DNA of 44,810 nucleotides from positions 1-44,810 of the forward strand of contig DAIROT010000013.1 of the NCBI GenBank assembly GCA_036806345.1. Direction: 5' to 3'. The first letter of the stretch is position 1. Each line of letters begins with the position of its first letter. The notes beneath the pieces were generated by a model, which saw only the letters and a program-made list of their open reading frames with translations, searched no databases and was not told the DNA's origin. This document shows positions 34,304 to 43,749 of the stretch, one piece after another. Source of the DNA: QHCF01 sp003244275. Its GTDB lineage: Bacteria; Actinomycetota; Acidimicrobiia; Acidimicrobiales; QHCF01. The translations under genes and the position numbers were made by a program.

Positions 34304-35389
34304 CTACATCCGCACTACCGAGCGAAGCACCTCACCCCGGAGCATCTTGGCGAACGCCTCCTCCACCTGGTCCATGGAGATGACCTCCGTCACGAACCCG
34401 TCCAGGTCCAGCCTCCCCTTCAGATAGGCGTCGATGAGGACGGGGAAGTCCCGGGAGGGCAGGCAGTCCCCGTACCACGATGACTTGAGGGCCCCGCCCC
34501 GGCCGAACAGCTCGATCATCTCCAGTTCCACGGTCATCGTAGGATCGGGCACGCCCACCTGAACCAGGGTCCCGGCCAGGTCGCGGGCCAGGAAGGCCTG
34601 GCGGTAGGTACTGGGCAGCCCAACCGCCTCGATCACGACATCAGCGCCGAACCCATCGGTCAGAGCCCTGATCGCATCCACCGGATCAGTGGCCGAGGCA
34701 TCGACCACGTCGGTGGCCCCGAAGCGCGCTGCCCACTCGAGCTTGCGGGGATCCACGTCCACTGCGATGACTCGCCGGGCCCCCGCCAGGCTGCCCCCGG
34801 CAACGGCTGCACAGCCGACTCCGCCACAGCCGATCACGGCCATCGTGTCGCCCTCGGACACGCCGCCGGTATTGACCGCCGCGCCATAGCCGGCCATGAC
34901 GCCACATCCGACCAGCCCGGCCGCCTCCGGGCGGGCCCTGGGATCGACCTTGACGGCCTGCGCCGCGGCCACCAGGGTGAGCTCGGTAAAGGCGCCGATG
35001 CCAAGAGCGGGAGACAGCGCAGTGCCGTCCAGGAGGGTCATGGCCTGAGCCGCATTTTGGCTGTCGAAGCAGTACCACGGCCGGCCTCGCCGGCAGGAGC
35101 GGCAACTTCCGCACGGGGCTCGCCAGGCCACTACCACGAAGTCGCCGGGGACAACGTTGGCCACCCCATCGCCTACCGCCTCAACGACCCCGGCCGCCTC
35201 ATGACCCAACAAGAAGGGATAGCCATCGCCGATGGCCCCGTCCCGATAATGCAGATCGGTCCGGCAGACCCCACAGGTCTTGATCCTGACCAGGGCCTCT
35301 CCCGATCCTGGATCGGGAACGACGATGGTCTCTATCGACACCGGTTGTCCCTTGGCTCGGGCCACTACCCCTCGAACCTCACTGGCCAC
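34304..35389 (-). CDS. mscR: S-(hydroxymethyl)mycothiol dehydrogenase
   Basis: A 361-residue zinc MDR protein. It closely follows the mycobacterial MscR/AdhE2 sequence: VRGVVARAKG start, TCGVCRTDLHYRDG (catalytic zinc), YPFLLGHEAAG, CGSCRSCRRGRPWYC (structural zinc), VGCGVMAGYGAAVNTGGV, VIGCGGVG (NAD site), GALKSSWYGDCLPSRDFP, and the end VLRSVVRM. It oxidises the formaldehyde-mycothiol adduct and also detoxifies S-nitrosomycothiol. The GTG at 35389 has AGGAGG 5 nt upstream. It implies that the host makes mycothiol. Confidence 0.95.
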   Translation of the reverse strand: MASEVRGVVARAKGQPVSIETIVVPDPGSGEALVRIKTCGVCRTDLHYRDGAIGDGYPFLLGHEAAGVVEAVGDGVANVVPGDFVVVAWRAPCGSCRSCRRGRPWYCFDSQNAAQAMTLLDGTALSPALGIGAFTELTLVAAAQAVKVDPRARPEAAGLVGCGVMAGYGAAVNTGGVSEGDTMAVIGCGGVGCAAVAGGSLAGARRVIAVDVDPRKLEWAARFGATDVVDASATDPVDAIRALTDGFGADVVIEAVGLPSTYRQAFLARDLAGTLVQVGVPDPTMTVELEMIELFGRGGALKSSWYGDCLPSRDFPVLIDAYLKGRLDLDGFVTEVISMDQVEEAFAKMLRGEVLRSVVRM

Positions 35390-35496
35390 ATCTGCCTCCT
35401 CGCTGCGCGTATGGATGTGCCTCCCGATCCGACCCTAGGTCGGCGACCAGCCCCAGAACGGCCACAGAGGACGAGCAGCGGTGCGATCATTTGTCC

Positions 35497-35987
35497 ATGG
35501 CATCGCGCTCGCTGGAGGGCCGACTGCTGATTGCGGCTCCGTCCCTCAAGGATCCCAACTTCGCCCGGACAGTGGTGTTGGTGCTTGCTCACCATGACGA
35601 GGGTGCTCTCGGGGTCGTCCTCAATCGGCCCAGCGAACTGGAGGTGTCCCAGCCCCTTGCCCAGTGGGCGGAGCTGGCTGTACCACCATCGGTGGTCTTC
35701 GTCGGAGGCCCGGTGGCCCCCGCCGGCGCCATCTGTTTGGCGGAGGTGGACCACGAGGTGGCCTCGACCGACACCTGGAAGCCGCTGAACGGGGTGCTGG
35801 GGACTCTGGACCTGGCCGCCGATCCGGCCAGCGTGGGCCCAACGGTCCGGCGGGTACGGGTCTTTTCGCCCGACCCGACGACCCCTTCTCGGCGCGGCCT
35901 GCTGACCTGTGGCACCAGGTGCTGCGCCGCCAGGGCGGCCCACTGGCCATGCTGGCTTCCTATCCGGAGGACCCCTCCCTCAACTAA
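35497..35987 (+). pseudogene. yqgE: YqgE/AlgH family gene with internal deletion and frameshift
   Basis: The first part (ATG 35497) is a normal YqgE start: SLEGRLLIAAPSLKDPNFAR, GALGVVLNRPSE, VFVGGPV, up to VRRVRVF near 35868. The frame then changes: the normal C-terminus (DDPFSARPADLWHQVLRRQG, LASYPEDPSLN) continues in another frame to TAA at 35985-35987. The conserved block between them, with the family motif GYxGWxxGQLE (about 30 residues), is missing. Either the gene is inactivated or the assembly lost bases here. Its stop overlaps the convergent ccdA stop by 4 nt. Confidence 0.8.
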
Positions 35988-36748
35988 CCCAGGTTGACCA
36001 GGTTGCCCAGGCCCATCACCTGCAGGATGCCCTGCAGTTGGCTGGTCACCCAGGACAGGCGGTTGAGGGTCAACAAGATGCCGAAGCCGGCGAGGGCCAG
36101 TGCGGATATCAAAGTGAGAGCCACGAAATGGCGCCTGACCCACGAGAAGGCACCTGCCAGGCGACCGAGGGCCAGGCCGGTGGCCAGAAACGGCAGGCCC
36201 AGGCCGGCCGAATAGGCGGCCATCAATCCCGCCCCTCTGGCCGCCTGCCCCTGGGTGGCGGCGATGGCCAGCACCGAGCCCAGCACCGGTCCCACGCAGG
36301 GCGTCCACCCAAAACCGAAAGCGGCCCCGGCCACTGGTGCAGCCAGCGGCCCGAATCGGCTGGGATTGAGCGCCAACCGGCGCTCTCCGTACAGTGCGGG
36401 GGCCCGCAGGACGAGCGAGCCGGCCAGGAACAGGCCCATGGCCAGCACCAGCAGGCCGGAGAGCCGGGTCAACAGGACCTGGTTGGTGAACACGGCACGG
36501 CCGAGAGCCGTCGCCGACAGTCCGAGGGTGATGAAGACCGCCGAGAAGCCCAGGATGAACAGGCTGGTGTCCCTGGCGATGCGGCCCAGATGGCGCTGGC
36601 CCTCGCCGCCTTGAATCTGGGCCAGATCCAAGCCGGTGAGGACGGAAAGGTAGGCCGGCACGATGGGCAGCACGCACGGAGACAGGAAGGAGACCAGGCC
36701 TCCCCCGAAGGCAACGACATACCCCAGATCCCCGGCGCTGATGGCCAT
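35984..36748 (-). CDS. ccdA: CcdA/DsbD-family thiol-disulfide membrane protein
   Basis: A 254-residue protein with six or seven TM helices. LSPCVLPIVPAY in the first helix and GWTPCVGPVLG in the fourth each carry the cysteine of the redox pair. CcdA moves reducing power across the membrane for cytochrome c maturation or thioredoxin-like proteins outside. No resB/resC genes are next to it in this window. Confidence 0.93.
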   Translation of the reverse strand: MAISAGDLGYVVAFGGGLVSFLSPCVLPIVPAYLSVLTGLDLAQIQGGEGQRHLGRIARDTSLFILGFSAVFITLGLSATALGRAVFTNQVLLTRLSGLLVLAMGLFLAGSLVLRAPALYGERRLALNPSRFGPLAAPVAGAAFGFGWTPCVGPVLGSVLAIAATQGQAARGAGLMAAYSAGLGLPFLATGLALGRLAGAFSWVRRHFVALTLISALALAGFGILLTLNRLSWVTSQLQGILQVMGLGNLVNLG

Positions 36749-36818
36749 CGGCCCATGTTGTCACGCCTCCCGTCCCCGGCTGTACCCGCGTGGTGCGCCC
36801 AGCGGGCAGACTGACACC

Positions 36819-37298
36819 ATGGCCGTCCTCCTGGTTCGCCACGCTCGGGCCGGCAATCGCCGGCAATGGGAGGGGGACGACCGGGATCGACCATTGACCA
36901 AGAAGGGCCACCAGCAGGCACTGCGCCTGGCTTCCCTGCTGGGGCCCTATGGACCGGAGCGAATCCTGTCCAGCCCCTACACCAGATGCGTCCAGACCCT
37001 CGAGCCCCTGGCCGCTCAATTGGCCCTGCCGATCGAGCCAGCCGATGAGCTGATGGAGGGCCGTGGCGTCCAAGCCGTGCGCCTGCTGCGCTCCCTGGCT
37101 GGCCAGGCGGTGGTCACCTGTACCCACGGGGACGTGGTCCATGAGGTGCTGGGCGCCCTGGCCGGCCTGGACGACTTGAGCCTGCCCCGCTCCACCACGT
37201 CACCCAAGGCCTCGACCTGGGTGTTCGAGGCCGCCAATGCCAGCCACAGTTGCGCCCCCTTGACCAGCGCCCTCTACCTCCCGCCGCCCGATAGATGA
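36819..37298 (+). CDS. SixA-like histidine phosphatase
   Basis: A 159-residue member of the phosphoglycerate-mutase-like superfamily. LLVRHARAG contains the RHx catalytic motif, SSPYTRCVQTLEPLA has the second Arg and CTHGDVV the second His. Small members of this type dephosphorylate phosphohistidine (SixA) or small phosphates. It overlaps glnD by 4 nt (ATGA), so the two are co-translated. Confidence 0.88.
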   Translation: MAVLLVRHARAGNRRQWEGDDRDRPLTKKGHQQALRLASLLGPYGPERILSSPYTRCVQTLEPLAAQLALPIEPADELMEGRGVQAVRLLRSLAGQAVVTCTHGDVVHEVLGALAGLDDLSLPRSTTSPKASTWVFEAANASHSCAPLTSALYLPPPDR

Positions 37299-39610
37299 CC
37301 GAGTCCACTTCCCTGCGCCGGGTCCGTGACCAGCTCCTGGCCCGCACCGACCTCCAGGGCAGTGCCTGGTGCGAGGCCTACTCGGCGGCCGCCGACGCCT
37401 GGCTCGCCGAACTGCTGGACCGGGCCACCGGCGGCAAAGTCGACGGGGTTGGCCTGATGGCCGTAGGTGGTTACGGGCGAGGCCAGCTGTGGCCGGGCAG
37501 TGACCTCGACCTGGTGTTGGTCCACCGCGGTCGCCGGGACGTCGCCAGTGTGGCCCAGGCCGTCTGGTACCCGGTATGGGACGAGCGGGTGCGCCTCGAC
37601 CACAGCGTACGCACCCCTCGAGAGGTGATGGCGGTGGCCGACACCGATCTCCGGGCCGCCCTCGGGCTGCTGGATGCTCGGGTAGTGGCGGGCGACACAG
37701 AGCTGGTGGCCGACCTGCCGGCCAAGGCCGCCGCCCTGTGGAGGGCCCGGGCCGGGCGCTGGCTGCCGGCGCTGGCCGCCTCGGTGGAGGAGCGCCGGGC
37801 CAGCCATGGTGACCTGGCCTTCCTGTTGGAACCCGATCTCAAGGAGGCCCACGGCGGCCTGCGGGACGCTCACGCCCTGCGAGCCGCAGCCCAAGCCGCC
37901 CCGGTGCTGTCCGACCTCGCCTACCTCCGAGGCCCGCTGGAGACCCTCGGCCGGGTGCGGGTGGAGCTCCACCGCCGAACCGGCAAGGCCCTCGACCGGC
38001 TGCTCCTCCAGGAGCAGGACCAGGTGGCGGTGGCCCTTGGACTCGAGGACGCCGACGCCCTGATGGCCGAGGTGGCCGCCGCCGGGCGATGTCTGGCCTG
38101 GGCCAGTGACGATGCCTGGCGGCGGGTGGCGTCCTGGCAGGAGGGCCCGCGGGGGCGTCGGGCCGGCGGAGATCGACCGCTCGAGGCCGGACTGGTAACT
38201 AGGGACAAGGAGGTCACCCTGGCTACAGATGCCGACCCGGCCAGCGACGCCTCCCTGGCCCTGCGAGCCGCCGCCGTCGGGGCCGAGCTGGGGCTGCCCC
38301 TGTCTCGCCAGTGCCTGAGCCGACTGGCGGCCGAGGCATCTCCACCAGGCGATCCCTGGTCTCCGGAGACCAGGCGGGCCCTCGTCCGGGTGCTGGGCAC
38401 CGGTCAGGCGGGAATGGCTGGGCTGGAGACCCTCGATCAGCAGGGCATCCTGGTCCGGCTGGTGCCCGAGTGGCAGCAGGTGCGCAACCGTCCTCAGCGC
38501 AACGCCTACCACCGATTCACGGTCGATCGCCATCTCCTGGAGGCGGCCGCCAATGCCGCCGTCCTCACCGACAATGTCTCACGGCCCGACCTGCTGCTGG
38601 TCGGCGCCCTCCTCCACGACATCGGAAAGGGCTTCCCGGGCGACCACACCGATACAGGGGTGGTCGTGATGGGCGAGGTGGCGACCAGGATGGGCTTTGC
38701 GCCCCTCGACGTACAAATCCTGGTGACGATGGTCCGACACCATTTGCTCCTACCCGATGCCGCCACCAGACGAGACCTTGATGACCCGGCCACCGTCGAA
38801 GCAGTGGCCGCCGCAGTGGGCGACGAGACCACCCTGGACCTGCTGGCCGCTCTCACCGAGGCCGACAGCCTGGCCACCGGGCCCGCCGCCTGGGGATCCT
38901 GGAAGGCCGGGCTGGTGAGCGACCTGGTGGCTCGGACCAGACGTCACCTGGCCGGCCATCAACCAGATCCGGCCACTGCCCTGCCGGATGAGAATCACCT
39001 GCGCTTGATGGCCTCTGGCCAACTGCACCTGAGCGCCAGCCAGTCCTCCGTGACGGTGACCGCTCCAGATCGTCCCGGCCTGCTGGCATGCGTGGCGGGG
39101 GTCCTGGCTCTGCACCGCATCGACGTCCATTCGGCCCAGGTCGGCTCGGACGGGACGGGTATGGCGGTCGAGGTGTTCGAGGTCGAGGCGGCCGAAGATG
39201 CCACTGACTGGGCCCGGGTGGAACGCGACCTGGCTGGCGTGCTGGACGGCCTACTGTCCCTTGGCCCCCGTCTGGCCGAGCGGGCCCGCGCCTATGCCGG
39301 AGCTCGCCGCCCCCGGGCTGCCCGTACCACCGTGGCGCAGGTGACGGTCGACAATGGGGCCTCCACCACTGCCTCGGTCGTCGAGGTGAGAGCACCTGAT
39401 GGTGTAGGGGTCCTGTACCGGATCGCCCAGGCGCTGGCCGACTGCCAACTTGACGTCTCGTCAGCCAAGGTGGCCACCCTCGGCCACGAGGTGGTCGACT
39501 CCTTTTATGTGCGCGACCAAACCGGCGCCAAGCTGATTGACTCGGTTGGCGCCCGAGGGGTCGAGGCGGCGATTCTCACCGGGCTGGCCGGTGAGCCGGT
39601 CCTGGCGTGA
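37295..39610 (+). CDS. glnD: [Protein-PII] uridylyl/adenylyltransferase
   Basis: A 771-residue protein. The nucleotidyltransferase domain has GGYGRGQLWPGSDLDL (G-S-x-L-D). A helical domain follows with EPDLKEAHGGLRDAH. The HD domain has RFTVDRHLLE and LLHDIGKGFPGDH. Two C-terminal ACT domains follow (TAPDRPGLLACVAGVLA near 585-600; RAPDGVGVLYRIAQALADC near 700-718). It modifies and demodifies PII according to glutamine. Its substrate PII lies 0.8 kb downstream on the other strand, beyond an rmlA-like gene. Confidence 0.95.
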   Translation: MTESTSLRRVRDQLLARTDLQGSAWCEAYSAAADAWLAELLDRATGGKVDGVGLMAVGGYGRGQLWPGSDLDLVLVHRGRRDVASVAQAVWYPVWDERVRLDHSVRTPREVMAVADTDLRAALGLLDARVVAGDTELVADLPAKAAALWRARAGRWLPALAASVEERRASHGDLAFLLEPDLKEAHGGLRDAHALRAAAQAAPVLSDLAYLRGPLETLGRVRVELHRRTGKALDRLLLQEQDQVAVALGLEDADALMAEVAAAGRCLAWASDDAWRRVASWQEGPRGRRAGGDRPLEAGLVTRDKEVTLATDADPASDASLALRAAAVGAELGLPLSRQCLSRLAAEASPPGDPWSPETRRALVRVLGTGQAGMAGLETLDQQGILVRLVPEWQQVRNRPQRNAYHRFTVDRHLLEAAANAAVLTDNVSRPDLLLVGALLHDIGKGFPGDHTDTGVVVMGEVATRMGFAPLDVQILVTMVRHHLLLPDAATRRDLDDPATVEAVAAAVGDETTLDLLAALTEADSLATGPAAWGSWKAGLVSDLVARTRRHLAGHQPDPATALPDENHLRLMASGQLHLSASQSSVTVTAPDRPGLLACVAGVLALHRIDVHSAQVGSDGTGMAVEVFEVEAAEDATDWARVERDLAGVLDGLLSLGPRLAERARAYAGARRPRAARTTVAQVTVDNGASTTASVVEVRAPDGVGVLYRIAQALADCQLDVSSAKVATLGHEVVDSFYVRDQTGAKLIDSVGARGVEAAILTGLAGEPVLA

Positions 39611-39613
39611 GAC

Positions 39614-40387
39614 CTATCCAGGCTGGTCGTCCCCCGGACGGTCGGCGCTCGGACGGTTGGCGCCGCCACGTCGGACGAAGTCGTTGACCTCGTAGTAGGC
39701 GGCAATGGACTCGCCGGCGTCTCCCCAGAAGCCGTCCAGCACGTCGAACTCGATGCTGCCTCGATCCACAAAGGCGTTGTTGACGTCAGTGATCTCCAAC
39801 TCTCCTCGCCCTGAGGGCGCCAGCTCAGCGATGGTCTCGAACACGCTGGCGTCGTAGCCGTACACCCCGGTCACGGCCAGACGGCTCGGTGGCACGTCTG
39901 GCTTCTCCACTATGGCGACGATACGACCGGAGTCGATCTCGGCCACGCCCAGGTGGCAAAGGTGACAGGGGTCGTCGATGTCAGCCAGCAGCAGCCGGGC
40001 CCCCGCCTCCTGAGCCTCGAAGTTGGCCACCCACCCGCTGATGGACTGTCCGAAGATGTTGTCGGCCAGCATGACCACCACTCTGTCGCCGTTGACGAAG
40101 TGCCGGGCCAGTCCCAGTGCCTCGGCAATCCCGCCGGGACGGTCCTGGTAGCTGTACAACAGGCGGTCGACCCCCCATTCGCTGCCGTTGCCCAGCAGGC
40201 GAAACAGCTCTCCTGCGTGCGTGCCCCCCGTGACCACCATGACCTCGCCGATGCCCGCCCCCACCAGCGCCTCGATGGCGTAGGTGACCATGGGCCGGTC
40301 ATAGATGGGCAGCAGGTGCTTGTTGGTGATGCGGGTGAGGGGGTCGAGCCGGCTACCGGTGCCGCCGGCCAGGACCACCCCCTTCAC
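39614..40387 (-). CDS. Glucose-1-phosphate thymidylyltransferase-like (RmlA)
   Basis: A 257-residue sugar-nucleotidyltransferase. GVVLAGGTGSRLDPLT is the nucleotide-binding signature, NKHLLPIYDRPM and VVVMLADNIFG (metal Asp) follow, then VEKPDVPPS and GVYGYDASVFE. It probably makes dTDP-glucose for deoxysugar or cell-surface glycan synthesis. GTG start. The C-terminal 20 residues are a divergent polar tail. Convergent with glnD, 3 nt apart; other rml genes are absent nearby, so substrate choice is not certain. Confidence 0.88.
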   Translation of the reverse strand: MKGVVLAGGTGSRLDPLTRITNKHLLPIYDRPMVTYAIEALVGAGIGEVMVVTGGTHAGELFRLLGNGSEWGVDRLLYSYQDRPGGIAEALGLARHFVNGDRVVVMLADNIFGQSISGWVANFEAQEAGARLLLADIDDPCHLCHLGVAEIDSGRIVAIVEKPDVPPSRLAVTGVYGYDASVFETIAELAPSGRGELEITDVNNAFVDRGSIEFDVLDGFWGDAGESIAAYYEVNDFVRRGGANRPSADRPGDDQPG

Positions 40388-40432
40388 GCCAGCATGTCTA
40401 GCCCGTGAAAGGGGTGGGTCCCGGCAAACCGA

Positions 40433-40771
40433 TCAGATGGCGTCCATCCCCCGCTCGCCGGTGCGGATGCGAACCAGGGTGTCGGCATCGGTGACCCACA
40501 CCTTGCCGTCGCCGATCTGTGCGGTTCGAGCCGCCGAGACGATGGCCTCCACCACCTCCTCGGCGTCGTAGTCACCGACCAGGACCTCCACCTTGACCTT
40601 GGGAACCAGGTCGACCGTGTACTCAGCGCCCCGGTAGACCTCGGTATGGCCTTTCTGGCGCCCGAAACCCTGAACCTCCGAGACGGTCATCCCCTCGACC
40701 GCCGTCGCCTTGAGGGCTGTGCGGACGTCGTCCAGCTTGAACGGCTTGATGATGGCGGTGACCAGCTTCAT
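40433..40771 (-). CDS. glnB: Nitrogen regulatory protein PII
   Basis: A 112-residue PII protein: MKLVTAIIKPFKLDDVRTAL start, T-loop with Tyr51 (YRGAEYTVDLVPK), B-loop TAQIGDGKVWV, C-loop RIRTGERG. Tyr51 is the residue uridylylated or, in Actinobacteria, adenylylated by GlnD. AmtB, the usual partner, is not adjacent, so it could be either the glnB or glnK type. Confidence 0.95.
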   Translation of the reverse strand: MKLVTAIIKPFKLDDVRTALKATAVEGMTVSEVQGFGRQKGHTEVYRGAEYTVDLVPKVKVEVLVGDYDAEEVVEAIVSAARTAQIGDGKVWVTDADTLVRIRTGERGMDAI

Positions 40772-40998
40772 GCCGTCGCCCCCCCGGTCGATTGAACAGG
40801 AGGTGGTTCTCGAAAAGTAGCTGGAGCCGTCACCGATGCATCGGCCACCAGCGATTGTCGGGCCCGCTCACCAGCTCCAAGGCTCCCCACCCCGGCTCCT
40901 CCGTATCCCAGCAGGCGCCCCTGGGGGCGCAACCGGGCGTCCACCATGGCGGGAAAGGCCTCGGCGCTAACCGAGCAGGGTTCGGGCATGGCGGTCAC
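40768..40998 (-). CDS. Small hypothetical ORF overlapping PII start
   Basis: A 76-codon frame with GTG start whose TGA overlaps the PII ATG (ATGA). Codon third positions are GC-rich in the first two-thirds and then relax. No family match recognised; AmtB-like sequence is absent. It may be a coupled small protein, or a chance frame over the PII promoter. Confidence 0.3.
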   Translation of the reverse strand: MTAMPEPCSVSAEAFPAMVDARLRPQGRLLGYGGAGVGSLGAGERARQSLVADASVTAPATFREPPPVQSTGGATA

Positions 40999-41062
40999 GC
41001 TACGAAAGGCCCGTTCCGGGACGATTCCCAGGGTGTGAACGCTCTGTTACGTGGGGCGGTGG

Positions 41063-41863
41063 TTACGTGGGGCTGTGGTTGTACCGGGCGCGGGACCAGA
41101 GGTAGCCGAAGGCGGTGATGGCGACGCACCAGGCTATGGCGAGGATGGCCCCGTGCCCGATCGGGGTGCCGGTGAGCAGCCCGCGCAGGGTCTCGGTGAC
41201 AGGGGTGAAGGGCTGATACTCGGCAAACTGGCGTAGCCCGTCGGGCATGGTGGCGGCGGGGACGAATCCGCTCCCGAGGAAGGGCAGCAGGGTGAGGATC
41301 ATCGGAGTGTTGCTGGCGGTTTCAACGCTCTTGGCAGCGAGCCCGAGCGCGGTGGCCAGCCAGATGAGGGCGAGGGCAAACAAGGCCAGCAGGCCGATGG
41401 CACCGAGCCAGTTCACCGGGCCGGCGGTGGGTCGGAAGCCCACGGCAAGGGCGACTCCGACGACGACGGCGATGCTTAGCAGGGTTTGGATGAGGCTGGC
41501 GAGCACGTGGCCGGTGAGCACAGCGGCGCGGGCGATGGCCATGGTGCGGAAGCGGTCGATGATCCCGCCGGTCATGTCCATGGCAACCACGATCGCGGTG
41601 CCCTGGACAGTTGCGGCGACGGTGATGAGCAGGATGCCGGGGGTGACGTAGTTCAAGTAGCCAGCGCGGCCGGTGTGCCCGCCAGCCGAGGCGACGCTGA
41701 GGCCGTGGCTGAGCTGGGCACCGAAGACATAGACGAACAGCAGCAGGAACACGATCGGCATGCCGACCAGTAGCAGTGTCATCGACGGGTAGCGCAGCAG
41801 GCGTCGCAGATTGCGGCGCACCATGGTGGCCGAATCGGCGACGGTGTAGGTGAGGGCGGTCAT
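41063..41863 (-). CDS. ABC-2 type (DrrB-like) transporter permease
   Basis: A 266-residue permease with six TM helices (PSMTLLLVGMPIVFLLLFVY, TPGILLITVAATVQGTAIVV, and others) and the ABC-2 signature FVPAATMPDGLRQFAEYQPF near the end. It pairs with the ATPase encoded just upstream, whose stop overlaps its start (ATGA). DrrAB-type systems export hydrophobic drugs or lipids. Confidence 0.92.
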   Translation of the reverse strand: MTALTYTVADSATMVRRNLRRLLRYPSMTLLLVGMPIVFLLLFVYVFGAQLSHGLSVASAGGHTGRAGYLNYVTPGILLITVAATVQGTAIVVAMDMTGGIIDRFRTMAIARAAVLTGHVLASLIQTLLSIAVVVGVALAVGFRPTAGPVNWLGAIGLLALFALALIWLATALGLAAKSVETASNTPMILTLLPFLGSGFVPAATMPDGLRQFAEYQPFTPVTETLRGLLTGTPIGHGAILAIAWCVAITAFGYLWSRARYNHSPT

Positions 41864-42816
41864 GACCGGGCGGCTTTCTCTGCGGTCGGGTGCCCGGTGA
41901 CGGCGAAGAACACGTCATCGAGGTCGGGGGTGTGGAGAGAGAGCTGCTCGACCTCGACACGAGCGTCGGCGAGCTGGTCGAGGAGGTGCCGCAGTGAGGC
42001 GACACTGCCGTCGCTGGGCACCTGGAGGGTGAGCTTGTCCTCGTCGCGGGAGGCGCCCTCGAGGAGGTTGGCGGCCGCCTGCAGGGCAAGCGGGGCTGCG
42101 AACTGTAGCCGGACATGGCCGCCGGGGATCCGCCGTTTGAGCTCGTCCGAGGTGCCCTCGGCGACGATTCGGCCGTGGTCGAGGACCGCAATCCGCTCGG
42201 CGAGGTGGTCGGCTTCGTCGAGGTATTGGGTGGTGAGGAGGATCGTGACCCCGCTGGCCACGAGGGCGCGGATGCTGTCCCACATGGTGCGACGGCTGCG
42301 CGGGTCCAACCCGGTCGTGGGCTCATCGAGGAAGATCACCTGCGGAGAGCCGACCAGAGTCATGGCCAGGTCCAAACGGCGGCGCATCCCTCCCGAGTAG
42401 GTCGACACCGGCCTGGGGGCCGAGTCGACCAGTTCGAATCGCTCTAGCAGCTCGGCCACCCGGCTCCGACCGGCGACGCGGCCGAGGTGGTTCAGGTCGG
42501 CCATCAACCGCAGGTTGTCTGCGCCGGTGAGCAGCTCGTCCAGGGCGGAGAACTGACCGGTGACCCCGATGACGGCCCGTACCGCATCCGCTTCGGTGGT
42601 GACGTCATGTCCGCCGACGCGCACCTGGCCCTCGTCGGCTGGGATCAAGGTGGACAGGATCCGTATCAAGGTGGTCTTGCCCGCGCCGTTCGGGCCGAGC
42701 AGGGCGAAGATCGTGCCCTCAGCAACAGCGAGGTCGATGCCGTCGAGCACGACCTTGTCGCCAAACGACTTGCGTAGGCCGGTGGCCTTCACGGCCGATC
42801 CGTCGTAGCTGGTCAT
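41860..42816 (-). CDS. Daunorubicin-resistance-type ABC ATPase (DrrA-like)
   Basis: A 318-residue ATPase: Walker A GPNGAGKTT, signature YSGGMRRRLDLA, Walker B VIFLDEPTTGLDP, and the C-terminal DUF4162-like regulatory extension. ATG 42816 has AAGGGA 6 nt upstream and overlaps the DUF4097 stop by 4 nt. Forms the energy half of the exporter with the permease. Confidence 0.93.
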   Translation of the reverse strand: MTSYDGSAVKATGLRKSFGDKVVLDGIDLAVAEGTIFALLGPNGAGKTTLIRILSTLIPADEGQVRVGGHDVTTEADAVRAVIGVTGQFSALDELLTGADNLRLMADLNHLGRVAGRSRVAELLERFELVDSAPRPVSTYSGGMRRRLDLAMTLVGSPQVIFLDEPTTGLDPRSRRTMWDSIRALVASGVTILLTTQYLDEADHLAERIAVLDHGRIVAEGTSDELKRRIPGGHVRLQFAAPLALQAAANLLEGASRDEDKLTLQVPSDGSVASLRHLLDQLADARVEVEQLSLHTPDLDDVFFAVTGHPTAEKAARS

Positions 42817-43721
42817 GCCACGTCCCTTCCTGCGTGGTCGGAGCCCTCGTCGCTGGCCACCCGACGACCGCCGCGGCAGCGCCGGATGGTGATGTCTCCG
42901 AACGCGGTGCGGGCTCGCACTTCGACGGTCTCCTCGCCGGACTCGGGACGCTCGTCGGCGACCAGCTCGTTCTCCACGTTCCCGAAGCCGGTGTTGAGGT
43001 CCAGCCAGGCGGCCACACCGTCGAGGATGCCCACCTCGACCTGGCCCCATGCCGTCTCGGCCAGGACCGCTCCTCGCGCCACCTCGCCAAGGCGGATGCC
43101 ACCATTGGCGGTCTTGGCCGTGACGGCCGCGTGCGCCCGGTCGACAACGATCTTGCCGTTGGCGGCGACGGCCCGCAGGTCGCCGGTGACCTCGCCGATC
43201 CATATGTCGCCGTTGGAGTTCTTGATGGCGGCTGTGCCTTCGATGCTGGCAATCCGCGCCGATCCGGAACCCGTCGCGACCTCGGCATGGCCGACCACTT
43301 TGCCCACGTCCACATCACTCTTGCCGGTCTTGAGCTCCATTGGGCCAGCTTGTTCGACCCGGATGTCGCCTATGCCGGTCTTGTAGCGGCATTCCCCGAG
43401 GCGACCTGAGCAACGCAATGCCGCTATCCCTGCAGTTACCTGCACGTGCGAGCCCGCCGGCAGCTGGATGTGAACATCGATCGATTCGCCGCCGCCCCGA
43501 GGGGTCCATCGCCGCCATCCCCTGGGCGCTCTGATCACCAGCCTGCCGCCGGCGTACTCGACGTGGGCCTGCTCGGCGGCGGCCACGTCGGACGGGTCAG
43601 AACCGTCGCTCGGGGCCACCTCCACAACGGTGTCAGCGCGGTCGCTGGCCTCGATCTGGATGTGACCGACACCGAGCTCCACGGTGACGAAGATGGGTTC
43701 GTGAGTGTCGAAAGTGGGCAT
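42813..43721 (-). CDS. DUF4097 beta-repeat protein
   Basis: A 302-residue protein built of short repeated beta strands (GDIRVEQ, GKSDVDVG, SGSARIAS, SNGDIWIGE, ANGGIRLGE, GFGNVENEL, AFGDITIRR), the beta-solenoid-like pattern of DUF4097/DUF4098. No signal peptide, so it is cytoplasmic. The family is common beside ABC-2 transporters and HicB-like genes in actinobacteria, with unknown role. ATG 43721 has AAAGGA 5 nt upstream. Confidence 0.85.
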   Translation of the reverse strand: MPTFDTHEPIFVTVELGVGHIQIEASDRADTVVEVAPSDGSDPSDVAAAEQAHVEYAGGRLVIRAPRGWRRWTPRGGGESIDVHIQLPAGSHVQVTAGIAALRCSGRLGECRYKTGIGDIRVEQAGPMELKTGKSDVDVGKVVGHAEVATGSGSARIASIEGTAAIKNSNGDIWIGEVTGDLRAVAANGKIVVDRAHAAVTAKTANGGIRLGEVARGAVLAETAWGQVEVGILDGVAAWLDLNTGFGNVENELVADERPESGEETVEVRARTAFGDITIRRCRGGRRVASDEGSDHAGRDVA

Positions 43722-43749
43722 GGCAGTCCTTTCCTGAGGCTGCTGGGGA

